From Linum tenue (taxonomy: Eukaryota; Streptophyta; Magnoliopsida; Malpighiales; Linaceae), in NCBI GenBank assembly GCA_946122785.1, contig CAMGYJ010000003.1:30335811-30399810 (forward strand): a stretch of 64,000 nucleotides of DNA. Direction: 5' to 3'. Positions 34,366 to 45,645 of the stretch are shown here, one piece after another (position 1 is the stretch's first letter; each line of letters starts with the position of its first letter). The notes under the pieces were generated by a model, which was not told the origin of the DNA, searched no databases, and was given only the letters and a program-made list of their open reading frames with translations. The position numbers and the translations under genes are program-made.

Positions 34366-35860
34366 ATGAAATGTTATGAATACATTTATATTTGTAGATG
34401 TCCCATCATGGGCTAATTAGATAGTAAATGACAAATAAATGAGCAATGTAGATAATTTATCTTGATTCTGGCTTCTTTCTCTCGTATCTAAATATGAGTT
34501 CAGCCTATTAGATGTACTTTGATGTATTTTACGAATCATAACCATCAGTTATTTTTTTATTTATTAACTTGATCTTATGATTTGCATTTATAAAATTATT
34601 ATTGCGGATGACAATGGGTCGATTCATTGGGTATTTGAACCCAATTGTCATGACTCATACGTGTATCAGGTTGGATACCAATGAACTCATAAACGCTCTT
34701 AATAATATTTGATTTGAATTGACTCCAATTTGGATCAACCCATTCGAGTTGGACTCAAATGGGTCTATTTAGATCTATATAATTATATACGTGGGGAAAA
34801 AAAAAACAATATCAATCATCTCATTATTCGCCTTCAACCACTTCGCAACTTAAATATTTGTGTTTCCACATTTATGTTTGTTTTAGAAAAAAATGAAGTA
34901 AAAAAAAACCACATTAGAGTTTGGTATCATTTTTTTTATACCCAATATAATGGGTATAATTTAGCACAAGCTCAAAGGTTGTGTATGCCCTACCCAAACT
35001 TGATTTGATCCGTAATAAATTAGATTGAAAATACACAAATTGTAGTTCTTTTTGTCATCACCAGAATTGAAAATCTTGATTCATTAGAAAATTAGAATAT
35101 AATATGTTACACGGTATAATTAATAAAAAAACCCGTTGGACATACGCCATGGCTGCTGGCAACTTGGGATGTGGCGCCACAAAGAGCATATATTGCCTAT
35201 TCTGCTCTTACCAAGCATAAGACAAATGGAGATGCTTAGCATAGAATAAGGCACACAGCCGGATAGGCATAAAGCTGGTTGCTGTTTTGTCCTTTTGGTT
35301 TGTCCCTAATTAATTATTCTGCTTATCAATATCTGCATGTCGCTATTGCTTGGCGAGTCATTGTCAGTTTTGACAATTTGTTATTTCCATTTTGTTTAAG
35401 CTTGTAAGCCGGAGAGGAGAAAGAGCTTTCATGAAAGGATGGCCACCAAGACTAAGTAGTTTTTTTACCCCCGGAACCTTTTGTTGATGTCATGACATTT
35501 GGTTAAAACTACAGACTTGAAAGAGAACGAGTGGTGCAGAAAGGATCAAACAAAACAGAGTATATACAAGACATGCAATCGAGGCAAATGAACATTCTTT
35601 TTAATTCGTGCGGTTAGACAGTTTTATATACTTGGCCTTTGGGTCATTTCTTCTGTTAAGACAAGACTATACTATCCATGAAAACGATTCCATGATTGTT
35701 AACTTCCCAGTTGCTGGATAGCCATGGGAAGGGAAGTATGCAGTTCCAAAAAGAAAGCTTTGATTAATTGGGAACTTTTGTTTAATTGAAGTTGATGAGC
35801 AATCTATTGCTGTCTTGTTGTTGTGATGGTAGCAGAATCTTCCATATTGCCCTTTTTTTC
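34366..35860. other. Intergenic DNA upstream of the MAKR6-like gene
   Basis: No gene recognised. 'ggatgacaatgggtcgattc' at 34606 resembles one end of the hAT-like family, but no partner end was found, so it is probably a truncated copy. Confidence 0.35.
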
Positions 35861-36308
35861 TAGGATGGCAATTTCGACCTGATCCGTTTTACACGACCTG
35901 TTTGGCCTGTTTTGAGGCGGGGCAGACCGAACATGGGTATTCTCATCGACCCGACCTGTCCTGACCCGCCCCATTCTCGACCTGTTCTTGCCTAAATTAC
36001 ATGTAATCTTAGTCAAATTACTAAGAATTTTTCTTTTATTACATCATAATTTAGCTATAATAAAGTTGTAAATTAGTGAAAACCTCAATTTCTCTAATAA
36101 GTTAACTATATTTATCATAATATTGTTTGTTTCTTTGGTCTTATAATAAAAATAACAAATAGTTCTAATGCTTTTCATATAAATTGCATACACATTGGGT
36201 CGACCAATCCCGACCTACAACCCGTGATAAATTACCGTATCTGGACCCGACCTGCCACAAGACGAGTATGGGTAAAAAAAATCCACCCGGACTTGCCCAT
36301 TGCCATTT
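35861..36308. mobile_element. hAT-like element, ends decayed
   Basis: TAGGATGGCAATTTCGACC at the left and 'gcccattgccatt' at the right, with 'gacccgacctg' subterminal blocks on both sides, match the TAGGGRTGGCAA family. The right tip is altered and no clear 8-bp duplication remains. Confidence 0.55.
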
Positions 36309-37342
36309 TCCCCCTTTCAAAGACTGTCGTCCATATCCACCGCACCTACTATTATGCAGAGTAGGTGGCATGCAGGAGCCTGCGTTTAGAATGTCACCTC
36401 CGGTCTCTCTGATGCAATCTTTGCTAGAGGAATTGGTGATGAGAGATTGAAGATGGATTCGTGAAGAATTTCATTGAGGAAGAAGAGGAACTGAAGTTTT
36501 GTACACGGGCTTTATAGTCCTTATTGTATTTACCTAAACTTGTAACTAATTACCATAGAGTGTCTATTGTTTATTTGTTTTACATTCTGTCAACTAATAA
36601 GTCATACACTCTAATATCCTATAGCAAGCTAAATCTACAAAATACTATAAGCCAATGTGAAAAAAGCTGTTTTGCCACGTCAGCACCTCCTGCACAGTCT
36701 GCACATTGCGGATGGGTTTTTCAGTCATTCTCATATTTTCACTTTCTCTCTCAACCGTCCAAGAAATTCTGGCCCTCCTGTCTCGCCTTCTGTCTTCTGA
36801 ACCCGCCCGGAAAAAATCCCCGGCGCAGCGGCGCTCCCCTTTACCCTTTCCTTTCCCTCACCCTTTTTTATCCCTTCTTTCAATACCGCCACCACTTCGT
36901 CCCCACCTTTAATCTACTCCAATGCCGCACCGTTGAAACTCTGCATATTGATTAATTGATATATTATGAAATCTGGGTGAAAAAGGCTCATCCGCCGGTT
37001 GCATGGAGGTGAGAAATCTGAGTTTTGAAAAGAAAAGAAGAAAATGAAATATACAGCTAGCTTCCTCCGCGTTGTTGAAGAGATAGAGAGAGAAAGAGAG
37101 GGAGGGGGTGAGAAATTGTCGTTGAAGAAGGAACTGATTGTTGGACAGTGGTCAGTGGTGGTGGTGAACGAGAGAGAAGACAAGAGATGAGAGAAAAATA
37201 ACGGATAAAAAAAATAAAAAGATAAATGTAATAAATATTGAGAGAAGTTAACTTTTTGAAGTGATATTGATAAAAGTGAACTATAAAACTTTCTCCATTA
37301 TTTTATCACTCTATTTATAGGTTAGTATTTAATAATTCTATT
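36309..37342. other. Non-genic stretch with a CT/GC-rich block
   Basis: 36700-36930 is C-rich and promoter- or leader-like, and 37060-37190 is GA-rich. Overlapping open frames on both strands show no family features. Confidence 0.3.
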
Positions 37343-37699
37343 TAGAGGTGACAAATTGATTGGATTGGTGATTCATGGGTCAAGAATTAGTAGATTGCAT
37401 TAATTGGATGAGTGAATTATCCATGAATCCAAATGATATCCTTAACTTTGGACCAAAATATAAAATGTAAAAAGTTTAGGTACTAAAATTTCACAATGAA
37501 AATTTTGTGTACCAAAAGGTAATTTTCCAATAATATTTTTGGTACAAAAAATTAAATTTTAGGTACCAAAATGTAAAAAATAAAAATTATATGGATTCAT
37601 GGATCAAATAGATTGGATTTAAATGGATTGGATTAGTTGGATATTTTTAATGGATTCATGGATTGGATTAGTGGATTGGATTGAGAATTGTCACCTCTA
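37343..37699. mobile_element. 357-bp hAT-like MITE (TAGAGGTGACAA ends)
   Basis: Ends TAGAGGTGACAA and TTGTCACCTCTA are perfect 12-bp inverted repeats. Flanks are ATTCTATT (37335-37342) and ATTCTAAT (37700-37707), 7 of 8. The interior carries repeated 'ggattggat' and 'aggtaccaaaat' blocks that recur, decayed, near 400-620, 1390-1640 and 9400-9575. Confidence 0.85.
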
Positions 37700-37859
37700 A
37701 TTCTAATATTCTATTACATAACGAACTAAAATATTATATATTGTATTTTGGTGTTTGATTCTTGCTTTGTACATCCTGCAATCTAGACGTTTTGTTGTTT
37801 CATTTTATGTTAAATCTATATTATTTGGGATTTTGTTGAATTCCATTACATGTTCATCG

Positions 37860-37990
37860 TAGATATAGAGTCAAATTTTTGTTGCAAGATGATACTGGAG
37901 AAACTGGGTTTGCCATCTTAGAGCATGAGGATATATATGCATTTTTTCGGAGTAATGGCTTATGTGTATTCCAATCAAACCAGAGGAACA
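37860..37990 (+). pseudogene. Possible RPA-like OB-fold fragment
   Basis: After an acceptor-like 'catcgtag' the plus strand reads RYRVKFLLQDDTGETGFAIL then EHEDIYAFF. This follows the pattern of replication protein A OB folds ('YRLEVxVxDxTGxxxFVLFD'). RPA-like genes are often carried by plant Helitrons, and a Helitron terminus lies downstream at 44373. The fragment is short and the call is tentative. Confidence 0.35.
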
Positions 37991-37999
37991 AATAACCTA

Positions 38000-39083
38000 T
38001 TTCGCCTCATATTCTATACATCGTTAACATGACACTGAAACTAAATATTAAACTACCTCAATTCAAAATTTTTTTTTTTTTTGGTCATTCCTCAGTTTGA
38101 TTTCTTGAATTCACTTAGGATAGGTGATGAACATTTTAGTGGCACATCACTTCAGTTGGCCTAAAGTTACCAGATTAATATGTTAGTGTAAAACTAACTT
38201 ATTTCTAAAATTTGATTGCAACAATCCAAGTCCTGTAAATCTTGGAGGGACTACTTTAATAGGGTTGAAAAGGAAGCATGTCTTAACGAGGAGAGGTAAC
38301 TTTGTGTAGTTAAGGGCGCAATGTGAAGCTTTTGTTTAATAGTTTGCTTTTGTCTATGGGATGTTAAGAATTATCTTTTTATTCAGGTCCATATTAAACG
38401 TCTATTTCTAGGTTGTCCACCTTGTGGATTGTCCTCTATAGTTCAATTTGAATCGTGGATAATATGCAGGTTGTTTGCCTGCAATCTTTTCTCATCCGTT
38501 AGATACTTTTTCCCCTATGAATTCTCTTTGTTTCTCAAGTTTGGGGCAATTTCACGTTCAGTCCACTATGAGTCTATGACTGTAGGTGCTGGCAAGGCTT
38601 GCTGCATTTTTTAATAGTTCGATAGTTGGCGTTATTGATGAAAAACTACTGCCAAGGTTTTGCTGCATTTTTTTAGATAATATGATTATTGGTTTTTGTT
38701 GTCTTTTTTATAATTAGTTGTATTATATCATCCAAAAACTATACCACTGGACTCTTAGCAGCACCCTTCATAAAATAGGTAGAGTTGAACTCAAGTATAA
38801 GAAAATCAAAATGGATAAAAGAAAAATTGTAGAAGTAGCTACAACCAAGAGATGAGCGGAAATGGAACTTATGGATTACAAATGAGCTTTGCTATAATTT
38901 AATCATTTTCATTCAACTTTTTCATCAAGCATTTCTTAGTTACTCTTACTTTTACATCGTATTCACAACTACACTAGTTTTTTTCTGAAAATGCGCTTAT
39001 GTGATGCTATTTGAGTTTCTTTTACGAATAGAATCTCATAAGCTCAAATTTTGGTTAACCTGAACGATTAGATGCAGATTATG
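38000..39083. other. Presumed Helitron interior, left part
   Basis: AT-rich, with no clear coding segment. It is inferred to belong to the Helitron whose 3' terminus is at 44373, because removing the 39084-44297 insertion brings this sequence next to that terminus. Confidence 0.3.
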
Positions 39084-39441
39084 TAGGGGTGGCAATACGG
39101 TCCAGTCCGGTTAAATTGGCCCGAATTGATCCGGTCCAGTCCGGTATTTTTGGAAATATGAGGACCAAAGCTTGGATTGGGTACAGTCCGGTTTTGACCC
39201 GGTCCGGTCTCAATCCGGTTTTGACCTGTTTTGACCCGTTTTGACCATGTTGCAAAAAATTCAGCAGCATATACCCATTGTCCTGGAATCCCTAAATACA
39301 TATAAGGAGGTTCTCTATCACAACCCCTTAATTTCATTTTTCGTGGCTCCTGCGCAAACCACGGCAGGGCCATTTAGACTTTTTAGCTTTTATATTAGTA
39401 GGTTTGGATATATATTTCCATCCAGGCAGTTCCATCCAGGC

Positions 39442-39470
39442 GGGGGGGGGGGGGGGGGGGGGGGGGGGGG
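39442..39470. repeat. Homopolymer of 29 G
   Basis: The run is uninterrupted and follows a duplicated 'ttccatccagg'. Such a long G run is rare in plant DNA and may be inaccurate in length. Confidence 0.8.
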
Positions 39471-39625
39471 AACAGAGGCATGAAGCATAATTATTATGGT
39501 ACTAAAAATATAATATAATGCAGCACACAGAACTTTGTCAAAATATCCTTCCTTCCCAGTCCCAAGTCTTTTCCGTCCAAGCTAGCACTAAAGGTATTGT
39601 ACTTCGGTCCAATTATTATTATTAT

Positions 39626-40066
39626 AAGGGTTGGTTCATCGGTCTCATCATCATATCACAACATACATTGAACATCGTATTATAATATCGTGATACGATA
39701 ATACGATTGGGTTTTGCAAATTGAGGTTGTGTGCCCTATTCGCTCTCTTATTATGATGATGTATTACGGCCTATGGAAGCAACAAAGAGGAGCAACTAAC
39801 CTCCTGTTTTACCGTTCCAAAGCCCTTTCTCTCTAAGGGTTGGTTCATCGGTCTCATCATCATATCACAACATAGTGATATCACGACATACATTGAACAT
39901 CGTATCATCGTATTATAATATCGTGATACGATAATACGATTGGGTTTTGCAAATTGAGGTTGTGTGCCCTATTCGCTCTCTTATTATGATGATGTATTAC
40001 GGCCTATGGAAGCAACAAAGAGGAGCAACTAACCTCCTGTTTTACCGTTCCAAAGCCCTTTCTCTC
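39626..40066. repeat. Tandem duplication, units of ~209 and ~232 bp
   Basis: The unit starting AAGGGTTGGTTCATCGGTCT at 39626 begins again at 39835. The second copy has two small insertions ('gtgatatcacgaca' type and 'atcatcg'). The rest is nearly identical, so the duplication is recent. Confidence 0.9.
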
Positions 40067-40110
40067 ATGGGTGGAGTCATAATTTGGTATTCGGCGGGCT
40101 GAATTTTATT

Positions 40111-40124
40111 ACTCTGATACCATA
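40111..40124 (-). other. Primer-binding-site-like sequence
   Basis: On the minus strand TATGGTATCAGAGT contains TGGTATCAGAG, the initiator-Met tRNA complement used by LTR retrotransposons. No LTR pair or gag was seen with it, so it may be a leftover of an LTR element. Confidence 0.3.
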
Positions 40125-40614
40125 AAATGGAATAATTTTTTTGACAGTGTGTTATGCCAAACATACATGAGAAAATTATTACGTTGAAAATATAAGTCAT
40201 CATTACGTGTGATCTATTTTTTCACCACTTTTATAACTAAAAATAAATATACCTCAATACTTGATAAAAGAGTAATTTAGTTACTATGTGTAGCTAATAT
40301 ATCTTAAAAATATGAATTTGAAAGCTAAAAACTTAATTAAGATAATATGAAATTAGCGGACTGAAAAAACAAAATAAAAACCAATAATAATTGAAGCTCT
40401 TTTTAGCCACAACAATGTAAAATGAGTATAACATTACTCCCATGTAAATAAATAATTGTAGGCCTTTTCAGCCACAACATTGTATTTGAGTTTTCTTCAT
40501 TTTTTTTGTTTTAAAATTTACATCAAATGCATATCTTATATTTAAAATAATTTTATTGATGTTGTTATTAATGTTAACATTTAAAATTCATCTTATAAAT
40601 GTGAATTTTGTGTA

Positions 40615-42434
40615 GCAATGATGTGGAAGGATGAAAGTATCAAATGCACAAGGAATTTCAATCAATCAAAGTTTTCATTGTGCTACGGAAAGACAAGGCA
40701 TATTGAACCTTCCTCCTCGGATGCATCCTCCAGAGGTTTTGAATATGCTATTGCACGCAAATACTTCTACATGACGTCACTTTTTGAAACATATTCGAAG
40801 CTATAATGGGTCTTCGCATAAAATTTTATTGGAGGTTATAAAATGGATCGGTCTATAAATTATATGAACGTGAAGTATATGTTTATTAGACTCGAGGTCA
40901 AGTTAATCATCAAATCGATAGCCTGATATATATCTACTAAAAGGAACAAACCAAAATTTTCTCAACTCTACATCTATAACACTCACAATAAACTCCAAAA
41001 TCAATTAGTTTTTTCACAACATATTTTGTTTAAAATCCTTTGCGCAATTAAATTATTCAGCAACAGCAAGAGATGTTTGATTCAAGTAATATCTTAGTTA
41101 AAAGAGAAGGCATTATGATTTCCAAGGGATAGATTGAATGACACCATTGTTTAGCAAGTTGAAACTAAATTGCTTGCTAAAAGATTTCCAAGGGATAGAT
41201 TGAATGACACCATTGTTTAGCAAGTTGAAACTAAATTGCTTGCTAAAAGATAAGGGGATGGTAGAGAATATGATTTTCCATATGTAAGTGAGGTCCTTGC
41301 TTTCGTTGTTGATGATACTGGGAACCAAACATTTTTTACTGATATTGTTTCTCAACATCAAAGTCATGAAGTGGTACAAATTCGTATATATAATCCAACT
41401 GTAATGGCTTTGCAATATTTTATATTATTTCCACATGGGGAGGATGGATGACAACCAAATATTCCATATTCTAGCTATGAGGATACGGAAGGACTCAATG
41501 AAGAATATGAACCAATTGGATTTTTACAATATAGACTGCAAACAAGTTGTGTGAAAAGTTGTTCCAACAAATATGTTGTTAATGCATGTGCATTGGTAGA
41601 TGCTAAGCGGTTGGATTAGATTAAAGACAATCAAACAAAGGCGTGGCAACGTTACTACCAAGGTCTTTTGGATACTTACTTGAGAGGTAATTCATATACC
41701 AGTTTGAGTGGAAAACATGCGATTTTAGATTCATCGCATACACGTAGTCCCCAATATAAGTATGAAAGCTTCTAGGATTTTATGGTAATTTTTAGATGGG
41801 TCGAAAATCTAGATATGTTCATTACATTCACATGTACTCTTGATTGACATGAGATTCAATACATGCTTGATTTGATAAGGAATATTACTAGAAAAGATCC
41901 TAAAAGACTTGATGTACTCGCAAAAGTTTTCAAGCTGAAGCAAAATGAATTGTTGAAAGAGATTTTGGAGAGGAAAGTTTTGAGGGAACCATGCGCATGT
42001 AAGTTATATTCCATAGTTTTAAGTTGACCATCCTTAAATCATGATTTGTTTGGTAGTTATTATTTTTCAATTTAGATTATTATTTATAATTTCTTTCATT
42101 GCAGATGTAATGGCAATTGAATTTTAAAAAACACGGTCTACCCCGTGCTCATTTATTAGTTCTCCTAGCTGTGGAGGATAAAATCTATGGTCCTTCAGAA
42201 ATAGGTTCAACTATATATGCTGAAATTTCATATCCTAAAGCCGATCCTAAATTTTTTGAAGCATTTAAAAATTTTATGTTTCACATACCATGTAGCATTC
42301 AAGTACCTATAGCTCAATGCACAACTAATGGTACCTGTAAGAGGAGAAATATTCTTCAAAATTTGCACGCGGTAAATTCAAGTCCAATGAAAAAGATGAT
42401 TTGTATTTGTAAATATTTTACTATTAAATTTTAG
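40615..42434 (+). pseudogene. Helitron Rep (replication initiator) relic
   Basis: The reading follows the Helitron replicase with stops and shifts. MMWKDESIKCTRN, SKFSLCYGKTRH come first, then GQVNHQI and NSKRCLIQVIS, then DGREYDFPYVSEVLAFVVDD, ALQYFILFPHGEDGW, GFLQYRLQTS, DAKRLD.IKDNQ, FITFTCTLD and KDPKRLDVLAKVFKLKQNEL. An intron-like piece (41999-42104, GT...AG) precedes ..VMAIEF.KKHGLPRAHLLVLL. That segment is the HUH motif region, where the usual 'LPHAHILLFL' has lost its first His (RAH). No helicase domain follows. The family nicks and copies single-stranded DNA; this copy cannot, since the motif is broken and the frame interrupted. Confidence 0.85.
41117..41248. repeat. Exact tandem duplication of 66 bp inside the Rep relic
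   Basis: The unit starting GATTTCCAAGGGATAGATTG is present twice (41117-41182 and 41183-41248). 66 is a multiple of three, so the duplication does not itself shift the frame. Confidence 0.9.
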
Positions 42435-42866
42435 TGTGCAATAAAATGCAAGAAAACAAAGAAGAGATTAATGAAATGTCGGTGAAGAAGAAAGAGACTA
42501 TTAATAATGTAGATAAATGTGTCATTAATGGAGCTTATGATGGTGCTCATGGTGGAGGAAATTAAATAAGTCAAAATAAAAACGTGCCGTATTACTGACA
42601 ATGATGACTAAATAAAAGGGTGATTAGAAAATGCTTTTAGGAGTAAGTTCCCTTGCCTGTGATTTTCCTTTCATTTTTATAAAGAATTTTAGTTGATGAG
42701 TCATTAGCATTGCAAAAACAGTATGATGTTGATCTTTTTGAAGTGTTGAATTATTTTAATAATTTGGATTATCTTATTCTACCAATCAATTTGATTTTTA
42801 TACCACCAAGAAACGTGTATCTTGCATACAACTTACTATTATTGTTTACGTGATTGAAGATCGAAT

Positions 42867-42894
42867 CCGGCCAACTGGCCGGGCCCGTGACTAG
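42867..42894 (+). mobile_element. Helitron 3' terminus (hairpin plus CTAG)
   Basis: A GC hairpin CCGGCC-AACT-GGCCGG (42867-42882) is followed by GGCCCGTGA and CTAG at 42891-42894, then T. This is the plant Helitron end structure (hairpin 8-12 bp before CTRR|T). It lies 460 bp after the end of the Rep relic on the same strand. Confidence 0.8.
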
Positions 42895-43287
42895 TGTAAA
42901 CAACCTATTTGTAGCAAAAATCAAACCAAATATAGTCCAATACAAAATCACAACCATCATTGATGTCTTACAAACTCAAAATCCAATCAAACTTCAAAAT
43001 ACAAATAAAGTGCATCACAGTTCACAAACAAAGTTTAGACATCAAATTGGGAGCAGATGCTAATTGCTAAAAAACAGCAAACAACAAGTCCCCAAAACCA
43101 ATACCTGTTTTCTTCTAGGGATTTTCCCAATCATCACCTTCTTTGAATATAACTACATTTGTGCAACTTAATTTTCTACCTTCCTTTAACAATTAAGAAG
43201 GTGAAGTTTCACTGCTATTGCTCATCTGTACTCTCTTGCTTTTCTAATTTCAATTACGTGAACAATTAATTATTGCTCTTTTCTAGC

Positions 43288-44030
43288 TTAAGTGAATGAT
43301 TGTAGAATTGTAGTAACATAACATGAAGATTCAGACCAAAAAAAATGTAATAAAAGGAAGGAAGAACCAGTAGAAAGAAAGGGAAACCATATGAGAAGCC
43401 TGTCAGGAAACATATTATATGATGATTGGTGATTATTTGAACTGAAAACATTGGTTAAAGGAGTGATTTTGTGTCCATTTCTTTGATTTCTCCACTGTAA
43501 CTTACCCAGCTGCTGCTCCCTTCCATATTTCTGACTTTTGCAGCTGTTGCTGGCTGTGCTGGTAGATGAACGGAGGGCGACGAGATGCAGGGACAGCAGG
43601 CTCGTCTTTTGGAGCGGAGGCTTTCTGTTCTGGGTCGTCTTTTGGAACAGAGGGCGACGAGATGGCGGAGATGCTGGCTGGCTGTGGCTGGTCGCTCGGC
43701 GTCGTGGAGCTGATCGGAGGTGGTCGCGACGGCCGACGGGACGGAGTTGAGGGCGGAGGCTTCCTGGGTCGCGACGGGACGGAGTGTTGCAGCTGGGTCG
43801 CGACGTCAAGTCGCAGAGAGGAGGGAGCGACCCGCGACCAGCAACGAGAGAAGGTCCGAGACTCCGTCGACGGCGCGATGGTCCGAGAGTGCCGGCGATG
43901 GTCCGAGAGTCTCCGATGGGCGATGGGAATGGATGACTGTCTGTCTGTCTTTCACTTTACTCTCGAGGGAGAGGGAGGCAGCAGAACTCAGCAGGCGTCC
44001 GAATGAAATTGAAGAGAGACCCCAGCAACC
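43288..44030. other. GC-rich gene-like segment inside the hAT-like element
   Basis: The minus strand has an open frame from 43809 (MTSRPSCNTPSRRDPGSLRP) to a good donor, ...CAGCTGG|GTAAGT, near 43503. Overlapping plus-strand frames also exist, as expected of GC-rich DNA. This could be a captured first exon. No family was recognised. Confidence 0.3.
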
Positions 44031-44344
44031 CTAAAGCTCGCCTGGGCCGAGAGGCCATGGGTTGGCCTGTCCTTGGGCTGGGCTTATTTTGAGCCTATAA
44101 ATCTGTTTTGTAATTATCCGGTCTTCCGGTTTTTACACGGTTTTGACCCGGACTGGATTGGTCCGGGTTTTTTGCTAATTCTAAGACCAAAGACGGGATT
44201 GGATTGTTTTAAATCCGGTCCCGATCTTAAAACGGTCCGAGTTTTACTGTCCGGTTTCCGGTTTTCAATCCGGTCCCGGTCCAAATTGCCAGCCCTAAGA
44301 TTATGTACTTAATTCTTTCTTTATTCTTCAAAGTTTTACAAGAC

Positions 44345-44373
44345 CCCGGCCAACGGGCCGGGCCCAATACTAG
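44345..44373 (+). mobile_element. Second Helitron 3' terminus
   Basis: A stem CCCGGCC-AACG-GGCCGGG (44345-44362) is followed by CCCAATA and CTAG (44370-44373), then T. It is nearly the same sequence as the terminus at 42867-42894, so the two Helitrons are related. It lies 76 bp outside the hAT-like insertion, and its body must lie to the left of 39084. Confidence 0.8.
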
Positions 44374-44544
44374 TATGTATAGATTTCATGTTAAGCTTGG
44401 AAACCAAATCGAATAAAGGTATGGAAGGGCAAATCTCTGGAAAAGGATATGTCAGTTCTAGTGAATATGTGTTGAACCTTGAACTTTGTTGGCAAGTAAC
44501 ATATATCAGGTCTTTTATTGTAGAGATATATATTGGAGTCTGTC

Positions 44545-45627
44545 TGATAGAAACTTGCTATTTTGGTTTTGCACTTTTGGATTGATTTATTGGCTTTTAT
44601 TTTGTGGGCTATAATTGGTTATTTCGGGATAATATGAGGATTAATAAGTTGGGGTAGTCATAGGAAATTGTGTTTTTAGTATTTAAACTATGTGCTACGT
44701 AGAGAAGGGTAAGCAAGATTAAACCTAAAAGCATTCTCCTAATCTCTCTCTCCCTCTCTCTCTACTGCCTCTGTCGACCCCTCTTCCAACCTCCCTTTGC
44801 TGTTGAGCAGCCTTCTGCTTCTTCCTTCCATCTTCCCAATTAGGGATGGAAATGAGTTGGGTTGGGTCGGGTTTTGCCAAACCCAAACCCATGGGTTTAT
44901 CCGTGAAAACATCCAGGATAAAACCCAATGGGTTTGAAAAACTCAAACCCAACCCAACCCGTTGGGTATCCATGGGTTCATGGGTACCCACGGGTTTTTG
45001 TCTTAAAAAATTTACAATAACAAGTTCCTATCAAAATTAAAGTCAAATATCAATCTCTCAATACAAATTATCCATATATAAAATACCATTCTAGAAAATT
45101 CAAGCAAATCACAAATTAACTATACAAATTGTGCAACACCAATCTAGAAAACTCAATAAAATTGAAGCAAATCACAAATTATCCATAAATAACATGATTA
45201 ATTGAAAGCTTCTTCCTTTCAATTAAGTTTCTTCACTCTCCACTCGATGACATCAACTTCATTCTACACAATTAGAAAGAAAAAATTAGACATGTCTCCA
45301 CAAACATAAATAAGATTAGTTGTTTAGAATATTAGATATACCGAGAAAAATAACTATATGGGTGTGGGCGGGTACCCATGGGTCGGGCTTACCTGAACCC
45401 AAACCCAACCCGGTGAATGGTGAATGGTGAACGGATTTTACCCACGTTGACCGGGTTGGGTCGGGTGGGTACCCGTGGGTTTGGGTTTTGTTGCCATCCC
45501 TATTCCCAATTCCCTACTACTACTACTACTACTACTACTTCCATTTCCACAAATCCTACGGATCAATATCTCATTGATCCCTCGTATTCCAATCCCTAGA
45601 TAGAACTTGACTCACCAGGTTCTATGA
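44545..45627 (+). repeat. 5' LTR of the TR-GAG element, split by a hAT-like MITE
   Basis: Without the MITE (44841-45502) and its 8-bp duplication, the LTR is about 413 bp. It aligns along its whole length with the 3' LTR at 49268-49668, with scattered substitutions. A (CTA/TAC)n microsatellite at about 45514-45540 is expanded compared with the 3' LTR. Confidence 0.9.
44841..45502. mobile_element. 662-bp hAT-like element inside the 5' LTR
   Basis: Ends TAGGGATGGAAATG and TTGCCATCCCTA, flanked by identical TTCCCAAT (44833-44840 and 45503-45510). The 3' LTR (49550-49570) shows the uninterrupted empty site 'ttcccaattccctattac', proving the insertion came after the LTR element. Subterminal 'gggttgggtcgggt' and 'aacccaacccg' blocks face each other. 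Confidence 0.95.
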
Positions 45628-45628
45628 T

Positions 45629-45643
45629 TTGGTATTAGAGCCT
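45629..45643 (+). other. tRNA-iMet primer-binding site of the TR-GAG element
   Basis: TTGGTATTAGAGCCT, two bases after the 5' LTR, contains TGGTATTAGAGC, which differs from the iMet complement TGGTATCAGAGC at one base. Confidence 0.8.
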
Positions 45644-45645
45644 CC

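Larger units (their letters stand above)
39084..44297. mobile_element. 5.2-kb hAT-like element with perfect 8-bp duplication
   Basis: Ends are TAGGGGTGGCAA and TTGCCAGCCCTA (11 of 12 inverted), flanked by identical AGATTATG (39076-39083 and 44298-44305). Subterminal regions on both sides are full of 'ccggtcc' and 'ccggttttgaccc' blocks, in opposite orientations. No transposase was recognised, so it appears non-autonomous. It contains a Helitron relic (about 40615-42894), a 209-232 bp tandem duplication and a 29-G run. It may have grown by capture and nested insertion. Confidence 0.85.

Noticed and set aside
34606..35060. Another hAT-like element
   Set aside because: One possible end (GGATGACAATGGGTC) was found but no matching partner end or duplication.
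40933..40950. TCTACTAAAAGG as a Helitron 5' end
   Set aside because: The Rep reading continues from at least 40615 through this point, so it lies inside the coding relic and is not a terminus.
43566..44006. Plus-strand 146-residue frame as a gene
   Set aside because: Three overlapping frames are open on both strands in GC-rich DNA, and none has recognisable domains.
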